A stretch of DNA of 64,000 nt from Spisula solida (Eukaryota > Mollusca > Bivalvia > Venerida > Mactridae), in the NCBI GenBank assembly GCA_947247005.1, contig OX365953.1, positions 24,798,784-24,862,783 on the forward strand. Reading direction: 5' to 3'. Positions within the stretch are counted from its first letter, which is position 1. Every line of letters begins with the position of its first letter. Positions 34,203 to 46,775 of the stretch are shown one piece after another. The notes beneath the pieces were generated by a model, which did not search any database, was not told the DNA's origin, and saw only the letters and a program-made list of their open reading frames with translations. The translations under genes were made by a program, and so were the position numbers.

Positions 34203-35099
34203 GGTACATAATGATAAACGTCTGAAAGAAAACGTTATATTTCGTACGATATAATTATTACAAAGTGTGCGTTATTTGCCGATATAACTGTTAGGACATT
34301 GGCTTCTTGGTCTGGAGAAATTAATTAAGAAGTCAAATACTAGTACTCCTGCAACAGGAACGGAGACAGATAAGATCAAAGGCGGTACTGGACAATAATC
34401 CTAAGGATCAAGTATAGGTCGTTTTTGCATCTGTTATTAATACATCTGCAACGTCAAGCATTGCACAACGCTGCTGGAATTCATTAGCTAGAACCATACC
34501 AGCAATTGCACAATTCTATTATATGCGAAGTAGTTAATATTCGCGGCGGATTACTTTTACGTTAATTCCGTGGATGAACAAGATCGCGAATTTGAATTCC
34601 TATCTTTTTCTTTCAATAGTTTCAATCCTCGAAGTTAAGAAATTTAATTCCCACGATGACGTTATACACTGACTTAAAGAGACATACATGTACAAGAAAA
34701 GAGATATTAATGTACTGGTAGGAGCAAGAGTTCTATTGAGCGAAGATGCATGACTTTGTACTTTATAGGACGATGCTCACGTCTCTAATACAGTGTATGA
34801 CAATATGAGTACATAAGTTAGAATGTTTCACTCGGCTCCAGTACCATATATATCTCATCCCAAATTAAACAATTATTTGATTGATTATTCTTATATCAGG
34901 CTTATTAAACAAACTTTAAACAAGACATGTTGACGTCATTGAACCCCACTATATAACGGGAGTAGTTTTGGGAGAAGGAAAACATTAAATCATAATACTC
35001 ACCTACACTTGCATACCCTTGGTACCTGGAACAGGTTGTTGGAATGAGATACGCGTATTGTGGTTTTATAGTCGTTTTGCTGTGGAAACTAGATCATTT
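34203..35099. other. Unassigned stretch
   Basis: AT-rich DNA with no gene or repeat that I can recognise. Confidence 0.4.
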
Positions 35100-35345
35100 A
35101 ACTAGGACATTTAGTCTTTTGGTTGCTGAAACTTTTAATTTATTATAATTTTCGACAGCTTGGATTTGGGCGGATCTTTGCTTGTGTAGTTGGGCATTGT
35201 GCCTTGTAGATGTTTGATGTTTCATGTGTTCGGTGGGTTCAGTTCGTCATTGTGCTTTGTGTGTGTTTAATGTTTTCTGTGCTCGGCTGGTTAAGTTGAT
35301 TGCTGCCTTCCCTGTCTGACTTTATATAATTTGTTTGTAGCTGTC
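35100..35345 (+). repeat. Dispersed motif family member, nearly full length
   Basis: In order: TTTTGGTTGCTGAAACTTTT, CGACAGCTTGGATTTGGGC, GTTGGGCATTGTGCCTTGTA, TTTTCTGTGCTCGGCTGGTT and GCTGCCTTCCCTGTCTGACT. The middle unit is duplicated (CATGTGTTCGGTGGGTTC). Confidence 0.65.
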
Positions 35346-35760
35346 CAGTTTCATTATTTTTAAATAACCAATCAAATGTTTTCATATCTCACTATTCGTC
35401 CGTTTTAACTTGGCAACTTCCATGCAGACCAAGCAATTTGTATATTGTTTGTACCATTCATGATATGCTGTTTCTGTCCGATTTGTTAATATCTTTTTGC
35501 GTGCATGTTTACCGTCTACATCCACGAAACTCGTTCGATTTTTACACATAAGTTCATCAAATTGAATAAATAACTGAAAATGGTTTACTCCACGGAATAA
35601 TCGAGACGACGATAAATTGATAAAATCCCAGTAATGTGTCTGCATCAAACTGAAATTAACTTAACCAATCTGACTTTTTTCTTAACTGTGTACCTATTTC
35701 TCGAACGGCTGTTTTACAAATGATGGTAACATAAAAACGTGTAGAACACATTATAAAACG
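35346..35760. other. Unassigned stretch with open minus-strand frame
   Basis: A minus-strand frame of 88 codons (35648-35382) follows an acceptor-like AATTTCAG. Part of it resembles the translation of 36540-36690, so it is more likely repeat-derived than an exon. Confidence 0.3.
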
Positions 35761-36010
35761 ATATTAAAGCCTAGGTCCACTGAGCAGTTTTTGACTGGAC
35801 GATGTACTCCGATTGGAATTAATGAGCTATCTGGACATCGGGAACAGGTTCCTCGATGTCTAGGGGAAGTTTCGGGAAAGGCATAAGATTGTTTGTGATA
35901 TCGGAAAGAATTGTGATGAATCGGGTGGTTTCGGACGAAATCGGGAGAACATCGCCCATGTGGAATTCCTCAGTAGGACATAGGCTTAACATATCAGACA
36001 GGGCAGACAA
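35761..36010. repeat. Second, shorter copy of the TCGGGA-type repeat
   Basis: It starts AAGCCTAGGTCCACTGAGCA and contains GGACATCGGGAACAGGTTCC and GTTTCGGGAAAGGCATAAGA, matching the start of the block at 28505. Confidence 0.55.
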
Positions 36011-36974
36011 CAGTCACGCGAACAATCGAAAACTGCACAAGAAGTTACATAACTCTGCATCCCCATGCATGATTCCAAATGTGCCTGTACAAGAGTAGAC
36101 ACTTCAAACAAGTTACCCTTGTAATTAATCTACCTCTAGGAAAGCAAGGTTGTATGTGTGTTGATTACACTCGAGAAGCAGTTCAAGGAGAACGTAATTT
36201 AGACTATGACAGCAGACGGCCACGTAGGTACCGACTAATGATGTGGTATTCTAAATCATGGACTTAATACTAGTATTTGTTAGATACTACACTCTACGTC
36301 TATACCATGTACTGGACACTAACGGGATAAAAACCTTTAATAAGATATCTTGTCATTGAACTGAGCATGGAAAAAGAGAAAAATATCCCCTTACTGTACT
36401 CATATAAACAAACTAACGATTTAATCAAGTGTGTACTCCACTGGGACTACAGGACTACAATGATCATAACTGACAAAAGCAAAACTTGGAGATACGGTGA
36501 ATACCATTATTTAGGTGACTGTACTAACATTGAAGTTCAAACTATATTCGTAATTCGTCGTTTTGACCGGGACGACTTGCATGCACAAAAAGCAGAGATA
36601 GCAATGTGTACATTGTTCTGTTAGTTCCTTTGGATATCTGCTGTTTCTTTGAATGTTGCCTTCCCTATCTGATTTATAATCTTTCAACATATTGGTATGT
36701 ATAGTGTCGTGCTGTCGTGTTCTATGCGAGTTGTAAATGATGAGTTTTATTATTTCAGAAGTCGTTGTTCTACACACGAATTTTAAAATTGATTGTACGA
36801 TGAATGTAAGCCGACATATTCGTACTGAAAACAAGCAATACCAAATAGCTGTACAGCCTTACTTTATGTACATGTATCTAGGGGTTTATTCGTATTTTAC
36901 AGATGAAAAAAACCATAATGGTACGATCGAAAACGAGTATTGAGCCCCGACTGCACTTTTAGCTATTACTTATA
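36011..36974. other. Unassigned stretch with a fragment of the dispersed motif
   Basis: A fragment near 36640-36690 reads GTTGCCTTCCCTATCTGATT. Open frames on both strands at 36367-36834 overlap each other and match no family that I know. Confidence 0.35.
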
Positions 36975-36976
36975 TA

Positions 36977-37919
36977 CGAGGGGTGATCAATATATTCGTA
37001 GACTTTCCTTCTAACTTTTTAAATATTGATTCTAGAACAATGGAATTACTAGGAAATTTAGATATATCAATTATCTAGCGTTTTAATTAATTAATTATAT
37101 TGTGACGTCACAATGTTCTTGATGATGTCACTTATTGTGACCAAGGTTCAGCGCGCGCCGTCGAGCGTGACGGACAATAAATAATCACAGAGCAACCGCA
37201 TTTCATTAAGATTAACGCTTAACTTGGAAAATCCTTGCGATAGCTCGAATATGACGTGACCAACATGTATGGGGATTCTTTGCACTCGAAATCAGTGATC
37301 TACACATGATTTCGTTGTTTATGTGATTGTAGGGACTCTGTGAAACAGACGCAATGGTAAAATAAGAATAAACGGATGAATTAAGACAGAGTTAGGGATA
37401 CTCCTCCCTAATTTCTGAGAAATAAGAGGCATATTTCTGAACGATATGTTCCTGGCGAACTCTACGATCAGTATAGATTTAAAAACAATAACTATTTCAT
37501 TCCATTTGAAAGGAGTTCTTTAGAAATTGCGCCCTAAGCTTGTAAGGTCATGATTCCTTCTTCATCGGGATGATTGAACCTTGTAAAGCCAACCGCGTTT
37601 TAAGAGTCTAGTAACGCAACGATACCATTTCTATTCCGCCTTATGTACATTCCAGAGTTTGCTATTTAAGACTTATTTCTGTATTAAAAGTAAATGAATC
37701 GTATACAGTGGGCCGGATATGAGTCCAGAAAGGAGCTCGGCGCTGCTCAAACGGTGACGCTTGGAATGACGTCACGTGACGGTCTGCGTCACGCACCTAT
37801 TACTTGAATACATTCGGTCGGAGTAATCCTACACTGAATAATGCTAATTTGCTTTTGAGCCTTGCTGAAAAAACAAATTTGCTTGATGAAAAGTCCACGA
37901 ATATATTGATCACCACTCG
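36977..37919. mobile_element. Deleted mariner element with TA target duplication at the A/B junction
   Basis: The left end is CGAGGGGTGATCAATATATT and the inverse of the right end is CGAGTGGTGATCAATATATT. TA flanks both sides (36975-36976 and 37920-37921). At 943 bp it is shorter than an intact mariner. At 37187-37318 a broken plus-strand frame (EQPHFIKINA, then LGKS, then YGDSLHSKSVIY) resembles the N-terminal helix-turn-helix of mariner transposases. Homology of copy B to copy A begins directly after its right end. Confidence 0.8.
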
Positions 37920-37921
37920 TA

Positions 37922-38303
37922 CATGTATAGTGTGCACCCAATGTTTACGGCTTAGGGGCCAGAATATATATACAATATAATACAATATATATACGATATC
38001 GTATATGATATGTTGTTTCATAAACAGTAACACAAATGAACCACATTTTTTATTTTTTTATCAAAATTCAAATAACACAAAACATGAAAATCAAAGGTAT
38101 ACACTTACAATGTCAATAAGGGTCACCAATCACCATTGAATGGTAAAACCGTGCAAAAACACACACAAAAAGTGAATGGATTTCTTGAATAACGTGTCAC
38201 AAATGGTATGTAATTTATACACTGGACATACTAGGTCAACCATTTACAACAGGTTTACAATACTAGTATGATAAAACTCATACCAATATAATAATTATGT
38301 ACT
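37922..38303. other. Start of duplication copy B
   Basis: It matches bases 1-364 with small indels. Nothing is recognised beyond the homology. Confidence 0.6.
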
Positions 38304-38655
38304 CAGTGGTAGACACCGTACACCGGATTTAGCCCCTACATCACACGAAAACGAAAGTAAAAGTGGATAGCGTTTTTGGACGACGGTAAGGTTTTAATCA
38401 TTATTCTGTAAATATTGATGTGATCCACTTAAGGTGAACAAATCTAAGCAGCTGAATGTTTATTTCAAAGCCCAAATGTGGTCATTTCCTCTGATCTATC
38501 CTTATGTATTGTCAAGCAGCACCGAAAAGTATCACTGTTGAAGGCCAGAAAAAAGTACATTTTCCTTTTATATATTTACAGCTAAATTATGCGTTTCCCA
38601 GTATCGTTTTCATGTGATTCAGGGGGATATATCCGGTGTACTGTGTCTACCAGTG
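38304..38655. mobile_element. MITE with CAGTGGTAGACACC inverted ends, copy B
   Basis: Orthologous insertion to 365-720. Confidence 0.75.
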
Positions 38656-39385
38656 ATGCTTAGTACATTTAAAAACGCACTTTGTGTCATCCTTAATGTT
38701 TGTATGTATTATGTCAGTACGTGTATGACAACGTATACATTCCAATGCAATAGATGAAACCTTTTGCACGAATGTAAAATTGTAGTGTGGTAAGTTTATT
38801 GGAAGTACTCTTATGCAAGTTAACAAGCCCAGACAAAAATCATTTTGAAATGTACTGAGTATAATAAATTTGTAATTACTTCATATATTCCACATATGAC
38901 AATCACATCGGCACCGGGGATCCTACATAGTTATACTGGTATTGCTGGAATGCACAAGCTTCTAAATATTTACATATGTCAACACGTATCAAATTGTAGT
39001 TACCAGTTTAGATTACCTCCCTATATGATCATATGCTAATTTAAGAAAGCTTACAGTGTGTCATTTATGATTTATGCAGTTTGTTATACTCTACAGAGCC
39101 TTCTTCCTTCTTATTAACTGAATCCACAGGGCTACATATTACAACTCACATTATCACGCAAGTAAAATAATTACTCAAGTTGTTCGAACGAACAACGAAA
39201 AACACAGGCTTTTAGCGAGATCCAATTCTAGGATAAAGGAAATTGTTCTTGGAAATACACAAGTTTGAATGAAAATAAACTGTTTTTCCCATTCATAAAT
39301 CAGAATGTCCTTTGGGACAATTATTCCAAACAGATCCATCCTTGTTTTATAATGAATGCGTCTCTCAACGGTAACAATACTCCCC
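38656..39385. other. 3' flank of UNC93A-like copy B
   Basis: Matches 721-1440. No gene is recognised. Confidence 0.5.
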
Positions 39386-39760
39386 CTAGCAATTCAGGCG
39401 GCGTAATTAAACACTAACCTTGAACCTGCCAATGTTAAAACGACCGTACAACAATGTATTTTAAATGCTGACTTTGAAGTTTAACATTCATTGCTATCAA
39501 ACTCGCTCTAGCAATTTAGACAGCGTGACTAAACAGTGACCTTGATACTGACAAGTTCAAAACCACCGTCAGAATGCAACGATGTTTTTTAATTGCTGAC
39601 TTTGAAGTTTAACATTCATTGCTATCACACTCGCTCTAGCAAATTAGACAGCGTGATTAAACAGTGACCTTGATACTGACAAGGTTAAAACCACCGTCAG
39701 AATGCAACAATGTCTTTAATATGCTGACTTTGAAGTTTGACTTTCATTTCTATGACACTA
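39386..39760. repeat. Three-unit tandem repeat overlapping the 3' end of the UNC93A-like gene, copy B
   Basis: Units begin at 39386, 39508 and 39636. Same layout as in copy A, with the stop codon of the gene in the last unit. Confidence 0.85.
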
Positions 39761-39926
39761 TACATCAGTAAGGATATAGTCAACATGGCGGCCAATATGT
39801 ACACCTTTGTCTGTACGCATAAGAAAAAACTGTACCCGAACGAAACCGCACAACCTGTTGCGTAGAACATCCGGTACGCAGCAAAGGCAGCTTCTTGTTT
39901 ATCAACAAACAGGACACCAAATAAGG
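39697..39926 (-). CDS. UNC93A: UNC93A-like copy B, terminal exon and stop
   Basis: This exon has 230 bases ending in TGA at 39699-39697. It differs from copy A by one residue (L to F in the FGYS-FLC segment) and two silent changes near the stop. As in copy A, the last part of the coding sequence is also the upstream end of a 3-unit tandem repeat. Confidence 0.9.
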
Positions 39927-42900
39927 CTGTAAACAGAAATGTGATTTAGTTTAGATTAAGTTTCCTCTTTTTTTTCAAGTGTATTTTCAAATACAGCGAA
40001 AGTCACTGACCCGTGTGGTTCGCATTAAATCACCCTCGTTCTCCAGCGTATTATTCGCCAGAACAGGGTCCGGTTTTACAACCAATACTTACACTCAGCA
40101 CTTCTGAGGTTCCTATCGACAGCTTTTGAGAACAAGAAGTTGTAATAATGTTAAATAGGTACTAAATATAATTATTGGCTTATTTCATAGTGAAATGTAG
40201 TGTATTTGTAAGCTATAAATTTAATTTTTCAGTCTGAGTGCTGAGTGTGGCACTCGGATACAATAATTACATTTATACTCATAAATAGTACACAATAACA
40301 TAAAAAGTGTGTCAAATAACATTTTCAACACTCATTGAACATTTGTTTACAATTTCCTCATCAAAATTTGCAATCTTGGACAAAGAATACCTCATTATAT
40401 CACATTTTCAATATTTGAGTGTTGAGTGCTGAGTGTAAGTTTTCGTTGTAATCCCGGCCCCAGGTCTAGGAACTTGACTAACCATTGGTGTTCGAGGATG
40501 TGTACAATATACGCTTATATTCATATAATTATTCTTTAATTACAAAGCATAGTTTGTCTATACTTGTATCAAGCAATGTCGTTGACTAACCTAGCTTGCC
40601 CTCTAACAACAAAGAATTAATGGAGGTGCAAACTCCAATTGGGCATAGTAAATTAACCTACAAAACAATCTTTTAGAACGACACATCAGAATTCTGTCTA
40701 ACACATTTTTGAGAACTATTACTGAATGTGATACCCGCAAAAGAGAGAGATAATGAGCATATTTAAAAATATTAGAATACGGCATATTATTTACTCCATG
40801 ATTTAATCATCTGTTATAAATGTGTGTCTGTTCGTTTTAGCTCCACTGTTCGAAGAATTAGGGGAGCTATTGCAGTCAACCGAGCGTCGGCGTAGTACTG
40901 GTGGTAAAGTTTAGGTACCAGTCTTTTAACCTGTTATATTTTAAAAGTCCATTGACATATGCATACATGTTCAACATCATGTTCCCAACCCCTTCACAGT
41001 AGTAGGTAACTCTATCAAACATTTTGTTGAAATTATGCCCACCCCTTTTCAACTAGAAATGCTAATATCAAAGTTTGTAACCCCTAATATCTTCAAAGTG
41101 CATTGCCGTTTTGCTTTAATACATTTATACATAAGGCTTTGTAGCCGGTCATATACTTACTGTATGTCTGTGTTTGCCATATCGCATCACATAGCCCTAG
41201 GCACGCAGCAACAACAAAGAAGTTTGGCACATCTCCTGGGGCTGGTTTCCACAACCAAAAGACGATCAATAAACCGACGTTGAACGTACACCCCGCAGTA
41301 ATGAACGCAAATCTCTTAATATGTTTTGCAATACAGCCTGAAAACATAATTATAACGAACAAACGTTTAGCATTTTGAATAAAATCACACAAAAGTCATG
41401 ATAAATTAGCCAGTCTAAGTAAGGTTAATTGCCTTATTTAAGCTGTAATGATACGTGGTTAAACTAGTAATTGAGACTGGCAAGTGTCTTAATATAGTTG
41501 TGGTTATGTCAAACCTACGAGGACAAAGAATAGTTTGGCGACTGAGAAACATTCAGTGCCGAAACATCACAGCAGAATCTGGAAATAAGAGATAAAGAAG
41601 GACCGACCTGGAGACGCTAGCAGGGAATGGAACGAGGTAGAGAAGCATTTTCAGTGGTTTATGTTCCACCGCAGAACAATATGCCTAAGTAGGTACTAAG
41701 TAAACATATAGGAGTAATTTCTAAAAAAGGTAATTTTAAGTCAGACAGGGATGACATCACTCAATTTAAACATCCGAGTACAGAAAACATAAAAACATAC
41801 AAGGCACAATGCCCAACAGAGCAGGTAAATGATGCGTCCAAGTCCAAGCTGTCGAATACTGAATGAACTAGTTTTAGCAACCAAAACGTTGAATGCCTAA
41901 GCTAAATTACCCAGTTTCAACAGTAAAACGGCTGAAATACATAGTTTTAGTTGTCAGAAGTCATATATAGTTAAAACATAACAGTATTGAAATGCTGAAC
42001 GTCAACCCGCCAATGACAAACACAATTAGGAACAATCTATCCTGCAATTAGGTATACACATAGATCAAATATTTGTTACATTAAATAAGATACATTTTAC
42101 AACGTTTTACACATTTTCTGGAATGTATTACTGCATTGTTATTCTACTTATTGATTTCATAAAAGTGTGTATCATTTGTGTGTTTTACTAAAAAGATACT
42201 TTGTGCATTTACTAGACAGTTTTGTTGCATTAGTAAATATATTTTGTTTATTGATAACGTAATTGTTTGGCTTTAGAGTTACATCCCTTGAAACATTCGT
42301 TAACAATAATATACGATAGGTAAACCATTCTTATTTTACTATTGAAACTGTGTCAATAAGCTTTTTTATAATCGAAACTAGGCCTTTAATTTTTTTGACG
42401 TGGATTTCAGTGGGTAAGTTCATTTTCTTGTTCAGTCATGTGTAAGGCATTGGATCGTGTAATTGTTGTATGTGTTGTTTTTATATTTTCTGTGCTCGGC
42501 TGTTTCAGTTGAGTGCTGCATTCTCTGTCCGATGTGTTTATAATTATTTCTACATACCTATGATAATAGAAGCAAGGGCGCTAACTCCACCAAAACACAT
42601 CAATATAGGACCTAGGCTATACACACCCATTGTACAATTCACAAATGACTGAAACAGAGTAAAAAAATACATGTCAACCATATTGGCGTGTGATATGTCA
42701 TTATTTTATGAAGAAGAATAAGTAAAGCCGATTTGCGGCATACTTGATGGTCCAGTGGATAACGCTCTCGATTACGGATCGCGAGGTCCCTGTTTCGAAT
42801 TTTCGTCGGGCGCATTTCCGAACATTTTTCAGTGTTTCTCATTAAACTAGAGATGAAGTGGTGGGAACAGCGCACCATGATTCCTTGTATAGTAGTATCG

Positions 42901-45900
42901 AAGGTCATTTGCTACTAATAATCAGGCAGAAAAATCCTGTTTTCTAGGGAAAAGCCGTTTTAACACATTTGCCCTATCTGCATGAAAACAACTATGATAC
43001 GACCACTGCACTGCACTTCTATACAGTAACAATCCTGCAGCGCAAACTAACAAATCAAAACTCGATATAACATCAGGAAATCATTGCGTCTCGAAAAGGA
43101 CGATGCTCCGGAGAAGTTGCAGTGCGACTTTGCATCGATTGGCATTCACATCATAGGGCTTAGTGTCCTTCCATTCATTGAAAGCAGTACGCCGCGTGGT
43201 CAATATAATACTTAAAAGACTGAAAGTGTTCATGGTAGCCAATAAATCTCCACATCCTTATTATGATGGCAGTGTTCTACCAGTATGCCTGTTAGACAGT
43301 TAGTGCATTTTTACGTTTTCGTTTCCATGACAACAAGTGTAGACAATATTCCAAATAACCGACTAGCATTGAGTAATAAATCATTTATACCCTCAACAAT
43401 AATACTTTGGAACAACCTTGAAGTAAATATCAGACAAAAAACTGCATTATCGTCTTTTAAGAATACTTTTAAATCCGAGAATAACGTTATACCTTCTTTC
43501 TATTTTGTTGGTGACAGGAAATGTTATATATGGCATACTCGCTTAAGTCACAATTGTAGTGCTTTAAATTATGATTCATGCAGAGTTAAAATTAAGGAGG
43601 ATCCATCTTGTAGTTGCAGAAATCCGTGTGAAGACACTAGACATTATTTTTTTGAATGTTGTTTATATGATGAACAAAGATTTACCCTTATGAGAAAGTT
43701 ATAAATGTACGATTTATCACCTGACTTACTGTTAAGAGGACATGAATCACTTTCTCTTGAGGAAAACATATACATATTCCAAAATGTGTATCGCTATTTG
43801 AAGAGTTCGAATCGTTTCTAAATGTACATACATAAGTACATACATACCCTTGTCCACATCCACTTTAATTTCAATACCAATATCGATTGTAATTTTATAG
43901 TTATACATTTGTTTGATTTATGATATTGTCTTGATATTTATTTTCTTGCAGTTGCCATGACTTTGTAAATATTTTGAAAGAGGGCTTCAATAATGTTGTA
44001 ATAACTTGTGCCCAATCCCTTTGTGGTTAATAAATGCAATAAAATATGATTAAACTAAATCGAGACAAAGAAAATATAAACGCGTTAAGAAATGATAATG
44101 TTGAAAATTATACCTATATGGATACTACAGTAATACGGCGGTTTATATAATGCTAACTGTTTAGATATGGAGTTCTAGCCGTGAAATTAATCCTATATCT
44201 TCACTGGTCATCACTAAGTAGTGAGATATAAGCACCACCCCACAAGGACTTCTTTAATTTTACCAAAAACTCAATACTTATTTTAACTATCTGTAACTTT
44301 TTTGGAACTAAACGGAAACAAGTCATGTGGGGCTCATATTTGTAGTTAAATCAGTTCCTACAAGTAGATGTATGTTTTGAAGCAAAATTCCAAACAATGG
44401 TGTTTTCACATAGTCACCATTATCAAAGATAAGGATTTTGAATTGAAAATATAAATGGAATAATATATCGATGAGTACTGTAGTGAAGTTTCAAATGATG
44501 AAACATTTACAGAAACTTGACTTGCTGACCACAAACATGAACAACATTACTTTTATTTCGTTCAATACATGTCACCTCAATTCCAGAATGTTCTAAGTGT
44601 ACAAAATTTTATTTTGAGAAAATTGACTTTTACAATTAATGATTTTGACCTCGCTCTCTCAGTAACTAGAGATAGAACAACATTGCTTAGTAAATTTATT
44701 GTTTATCTTTAGTGTCACAATGTCACCATGTTCTAAGTCTGTTTAAAATATATATCTTGAAAAGCGCTCTCAAACGATACCAAAACCTCATTTTATGTTT
44801 CAATTGTTTAGAACATTCTGAAATTGAGGTGACAACATGTACATGTAAATATGCGATAAATAAATAGAGAATAGATCTAATACTAGTTTATATGTTAGTG
44901 CATTATACTAATGGTAATACTATGGAGGACGGTTATAACGTACCGTATTTTATAAGCTTTTCGGAGCAGGACAGTGGAGTACCGGTAGCATTAGGCAAGG
45001 CACTAACACTGTTGTTCTATTTATCATGTTACATAATAATTATGTCCACTGACACGACACAGTAGCTACGTGGTGAAGTGGAGGACCTCGGGTGGACAAC
45101 AAAGTTCATCCTCGCAACTGGACTGACCGTGTTACAGCGAACATATTGCTTTATCTAATATGAATAAAATATAAGTGTCTATGAACATACCTTTGTGAAA
45201 TCTCCAAAGATAAAGCCTTGTTCCAATCCAACAAAAAGAACAAGCGGTATCAGCAACAAACAGCGAGAATCCTTCAGCATTTTGATTGTCGAGAAAAATA
45301 GTTCTTTGGTAGTTATCTTCAAGTCATTGTTGATTCGTTTTGACCCAACATTGTTATCCAGTAACGCCATCAAAATGACGGCTGCCATGACGCCACAACC
45401 AAGGTATATACTAAGGAGCATGTATTTAATACTATCTGGTATCTCCGTCTCGTACATGAACGGATTATTGGTAATGTCATATTTCTCCACAGGTCGTTCC
45501 ATTGTGTTGATTTGGCAGGACAACGAACCGCAAGGTCTGTACATAGTCACATTTGATGGTGTAAAGAATGAAATGGACGAATTTATCGGCGTACCATTAA
45601 TGTCATTGTCGTCTACATCTACACGGAGTGTTTGGTTGTTGGTTAGAACCAGTGTTGTAATAAGGTTTCCCCAAATGTAACTAATTCGATAAAACGCACA
45701 GAATATTCCCATGAATTTGTTAACGACACTTTCTTGGTCTAGAATCAACGCATGTTGGGAGTATGTCAGTGCCACTGTTGTTATGTACGTCATTTGTGCC
45801 GCCATTAAAGGTCCGCCCAACAAGCCTAACAGCAGACCAAGTGGTATCAGCATGAACTCCTTTGGATAAAAGTTTCCGGCGAAGTATCCTGTGAATAGCA

Positions 45901-46441
45901 TGAATGCTGCAATCATTGTCCATTTGGGGGTGATTGTGTTGATTATTAAAGGTGCTAGAAGACATGAAACGATTGTTGTAGCGTATATACAACTTATTGA
46001 AATAACACCTACGCCGCCTTCAGGGTTCATAATACTTTGTAAGCTTAAAATTGAAACAAATGCTGTATGTACAAACATAAAGGATAGTCCTAACACTATC
46101 ACATTTTTCAGAGCCTTTCTCTCTGTCATCTGTCGCACGCTGCGATTGTTTGAGGCGTCCTGAGGCAGTGAATAATAATTCACCAAATTGTAGGAATGGA
46201 TCGTACTTCGTCGTCGATTTTTATTCAAACTCAGAGCATCTAAACTTGGAATGGATGAATGATTACCATGGTAACTCGTGCTGACACGTGGTGATCCGTG
46301 GTAACACGTTAGACTGACACGTGGCGTCCCTGGATACCGAGCCTCTAAGAGATTTGGATTTACGTAGAGTTTATCCGCCTTGGCAACAGTGCTTGAATCC
46401 GAACGTTCGTCAGGGCTGACGTGCGATCGTGAACCATTTGC
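39697..46441 (-). CDS. UNC93A: UNC-93 homolog A-like protein, copy B (spliced gene, 5' end missing)
   Basis: This is the paralog of the gene at 1753-8375, with the same exon layout (46441-45191, 42648-42558, 41337-41161, 39926-39697), lengths and phases. It also gives 582 residues plus a stop. Against copy A I count four amino-acid changes in the large exon (S/L, I/T, F/L and I/N) and one in the terminal exon (FGYSL to FGYSF). No stop codons or splice-site changes are visible, so both copies may be functional. Intron 3 is about 400 bp longer than in copy A because of a MITE insertion at 40067-40460. The start codon lies in an unseen upstream exon, as in copy A. Confidence 0.9.
40067..40460. 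mobile_element. MITE of the CAG-target family, inserted only in copy B
   Basis: The ends are GGTCCGGTTTTACAACCAAT on the left and GGGCCGGGATTACAACG as the inverse of the right. CAG is duplicated at 40064-40066 and 40461-40463, while copy A has a single CAG at 2119-2121. It is in intron 3 of the UNC93A-like gene. Filled and empty sites together fix the element borders. Confidence 0.9.
40838..41112. repeat. Dispersed bivalve-type repeat in intron 3, copy B
   Basis: Matches 2495-2785 (TTTTAGCTCCACTGTTCGAA). Confidence 0.55.
41161..41337 (-). CDS. UNC93A: UNC93A-like copy B, 177-bp exon
   Basis: This exon encodes the same peptide as 2818-2994, including DAIWQTQT. The three base differences I noted are silent. 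Acceptor tttcag and donor gtaagt are intact. Confidence 0.92.
41490..41704 (+). mobile_element. LINE 3' end with AAGT tail, copy B
   Basis: Orthologous to 3140-3358, ending CCGCAGAACAATATGCCTAA. Confidence 0.55.
41741..42535. mobile_element. Foldback element in intron 2, copy B
   Basis: Same inverted arms as 3451-4440 but about 200 bases shorter, with one of the two left-arm units and part of the centre missing. Confidence 0.6.
42558..42648 (-). CDS. UNC93A: UNC93A-like copy B, 91-bp exon
   Basis: This exon is identical in sequence to 4463-4553 and encodes SFVNCTMG followed by one hydrophobic segment. Splice sites tttcag and gtatgt are conserved. Confidence 0.9.
42743..42895 (+). mobile_element. 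SINE with tRNA-Arg(ACG)-like head, copy B
   Basis: Orthologous to 4648-4810, with a six-base deletion after GGGCGCAT. Confidence 0.6.
43285..43821 (+). pseudogene. LINE reverse-transcriptase protein, C-terminal relic, copy B
   Basis: Orthologous to 5220-5756, with the same in-frame TAA at 43702-43704 and the same continuation to TAA at 43819-43821. Residue changes relative to copy A are scattered (for example D to Y and R to S around IWHTRL), as expected of unconstrained sequence. Confidence 0.8.
44572..44832. mobile_element. MITE with CACCTCAATTCCAGAATG ends, copy B
   Basis: Orthologous to 6506-6766. The left end here reads TCACCTCAATTCCAGAATGT, one change nearer to the right end than in copy A. 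Confidence 0.7.
45191..46441 (-). CDS. UNC93A: UNC93A-like copy B, large exon (TM1-TM7)
   Basis: This exon has 1251 bases with the same acceptor and donor as in copy A. Only about eight base differences from copy A are visible over the exon. They change S to L and I to T in the second membrane segment and the loop after it, F to L in segment 4, and I to N in the glycosylated loop (DNDIIG to DNDING). The N-terminal 72-residue tail is identical in DNA to copy A. Confidence 0.92.
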
Positions 46442-46610
46442 CTGAAAAAAGCATAAAACACAGTCAGTGACAAGTTTGACTTGGTCTTTAACAAATTGAT
46501 GTTATCGTGGAATAAACCTCAAACTTTAGCCCCAGACAACTATACGAAACAAGCGTAAATAAAAGCTATGAAGCCCTTGACATTTAAAAATGACGAATAA
46601 TTTATTCAGG

Positions 46611-46775
46611 TCTGTTATCATGCTGCCCAGGAGCAGTTGGAACATGTCTGTCCGTCCTTACGATTTATCATATTTATGTCCTTCTGTTAGAGTTATTGCC
46701 CTTTGTCTAGATCCTAACTTAGAAAGTATGCAAGGTATTGTTATTGAATTTAACAAGTGGATGAATCTCAATGAG
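46611..46775 (+). pseudogene. Frameshifted partner of the exon-like segment at 8544-8722
   Basis: Same acceptor-like TTTATTCAG and same downstream GTAAGT, but 14 bases are missing after GGAACAT. The first third is therefore out of frame with the rest. The second part still reads VRPYDLSYLCPSVRVIALCL. Confidence 0.35.

Noticed and set aside
35382..35648. Minus-strand exon candidate after AATTTCAG
   Set aside because: Part of its translation resembles that of another repeat-rich segment at 36540-36690, and no donor or partner exon was found.
36367..36834. Two opposite-strand frames of 85 and 107 codons
   Set aside because: They overlap each other, contain part of the dispersed motif and resemble no family that I know.
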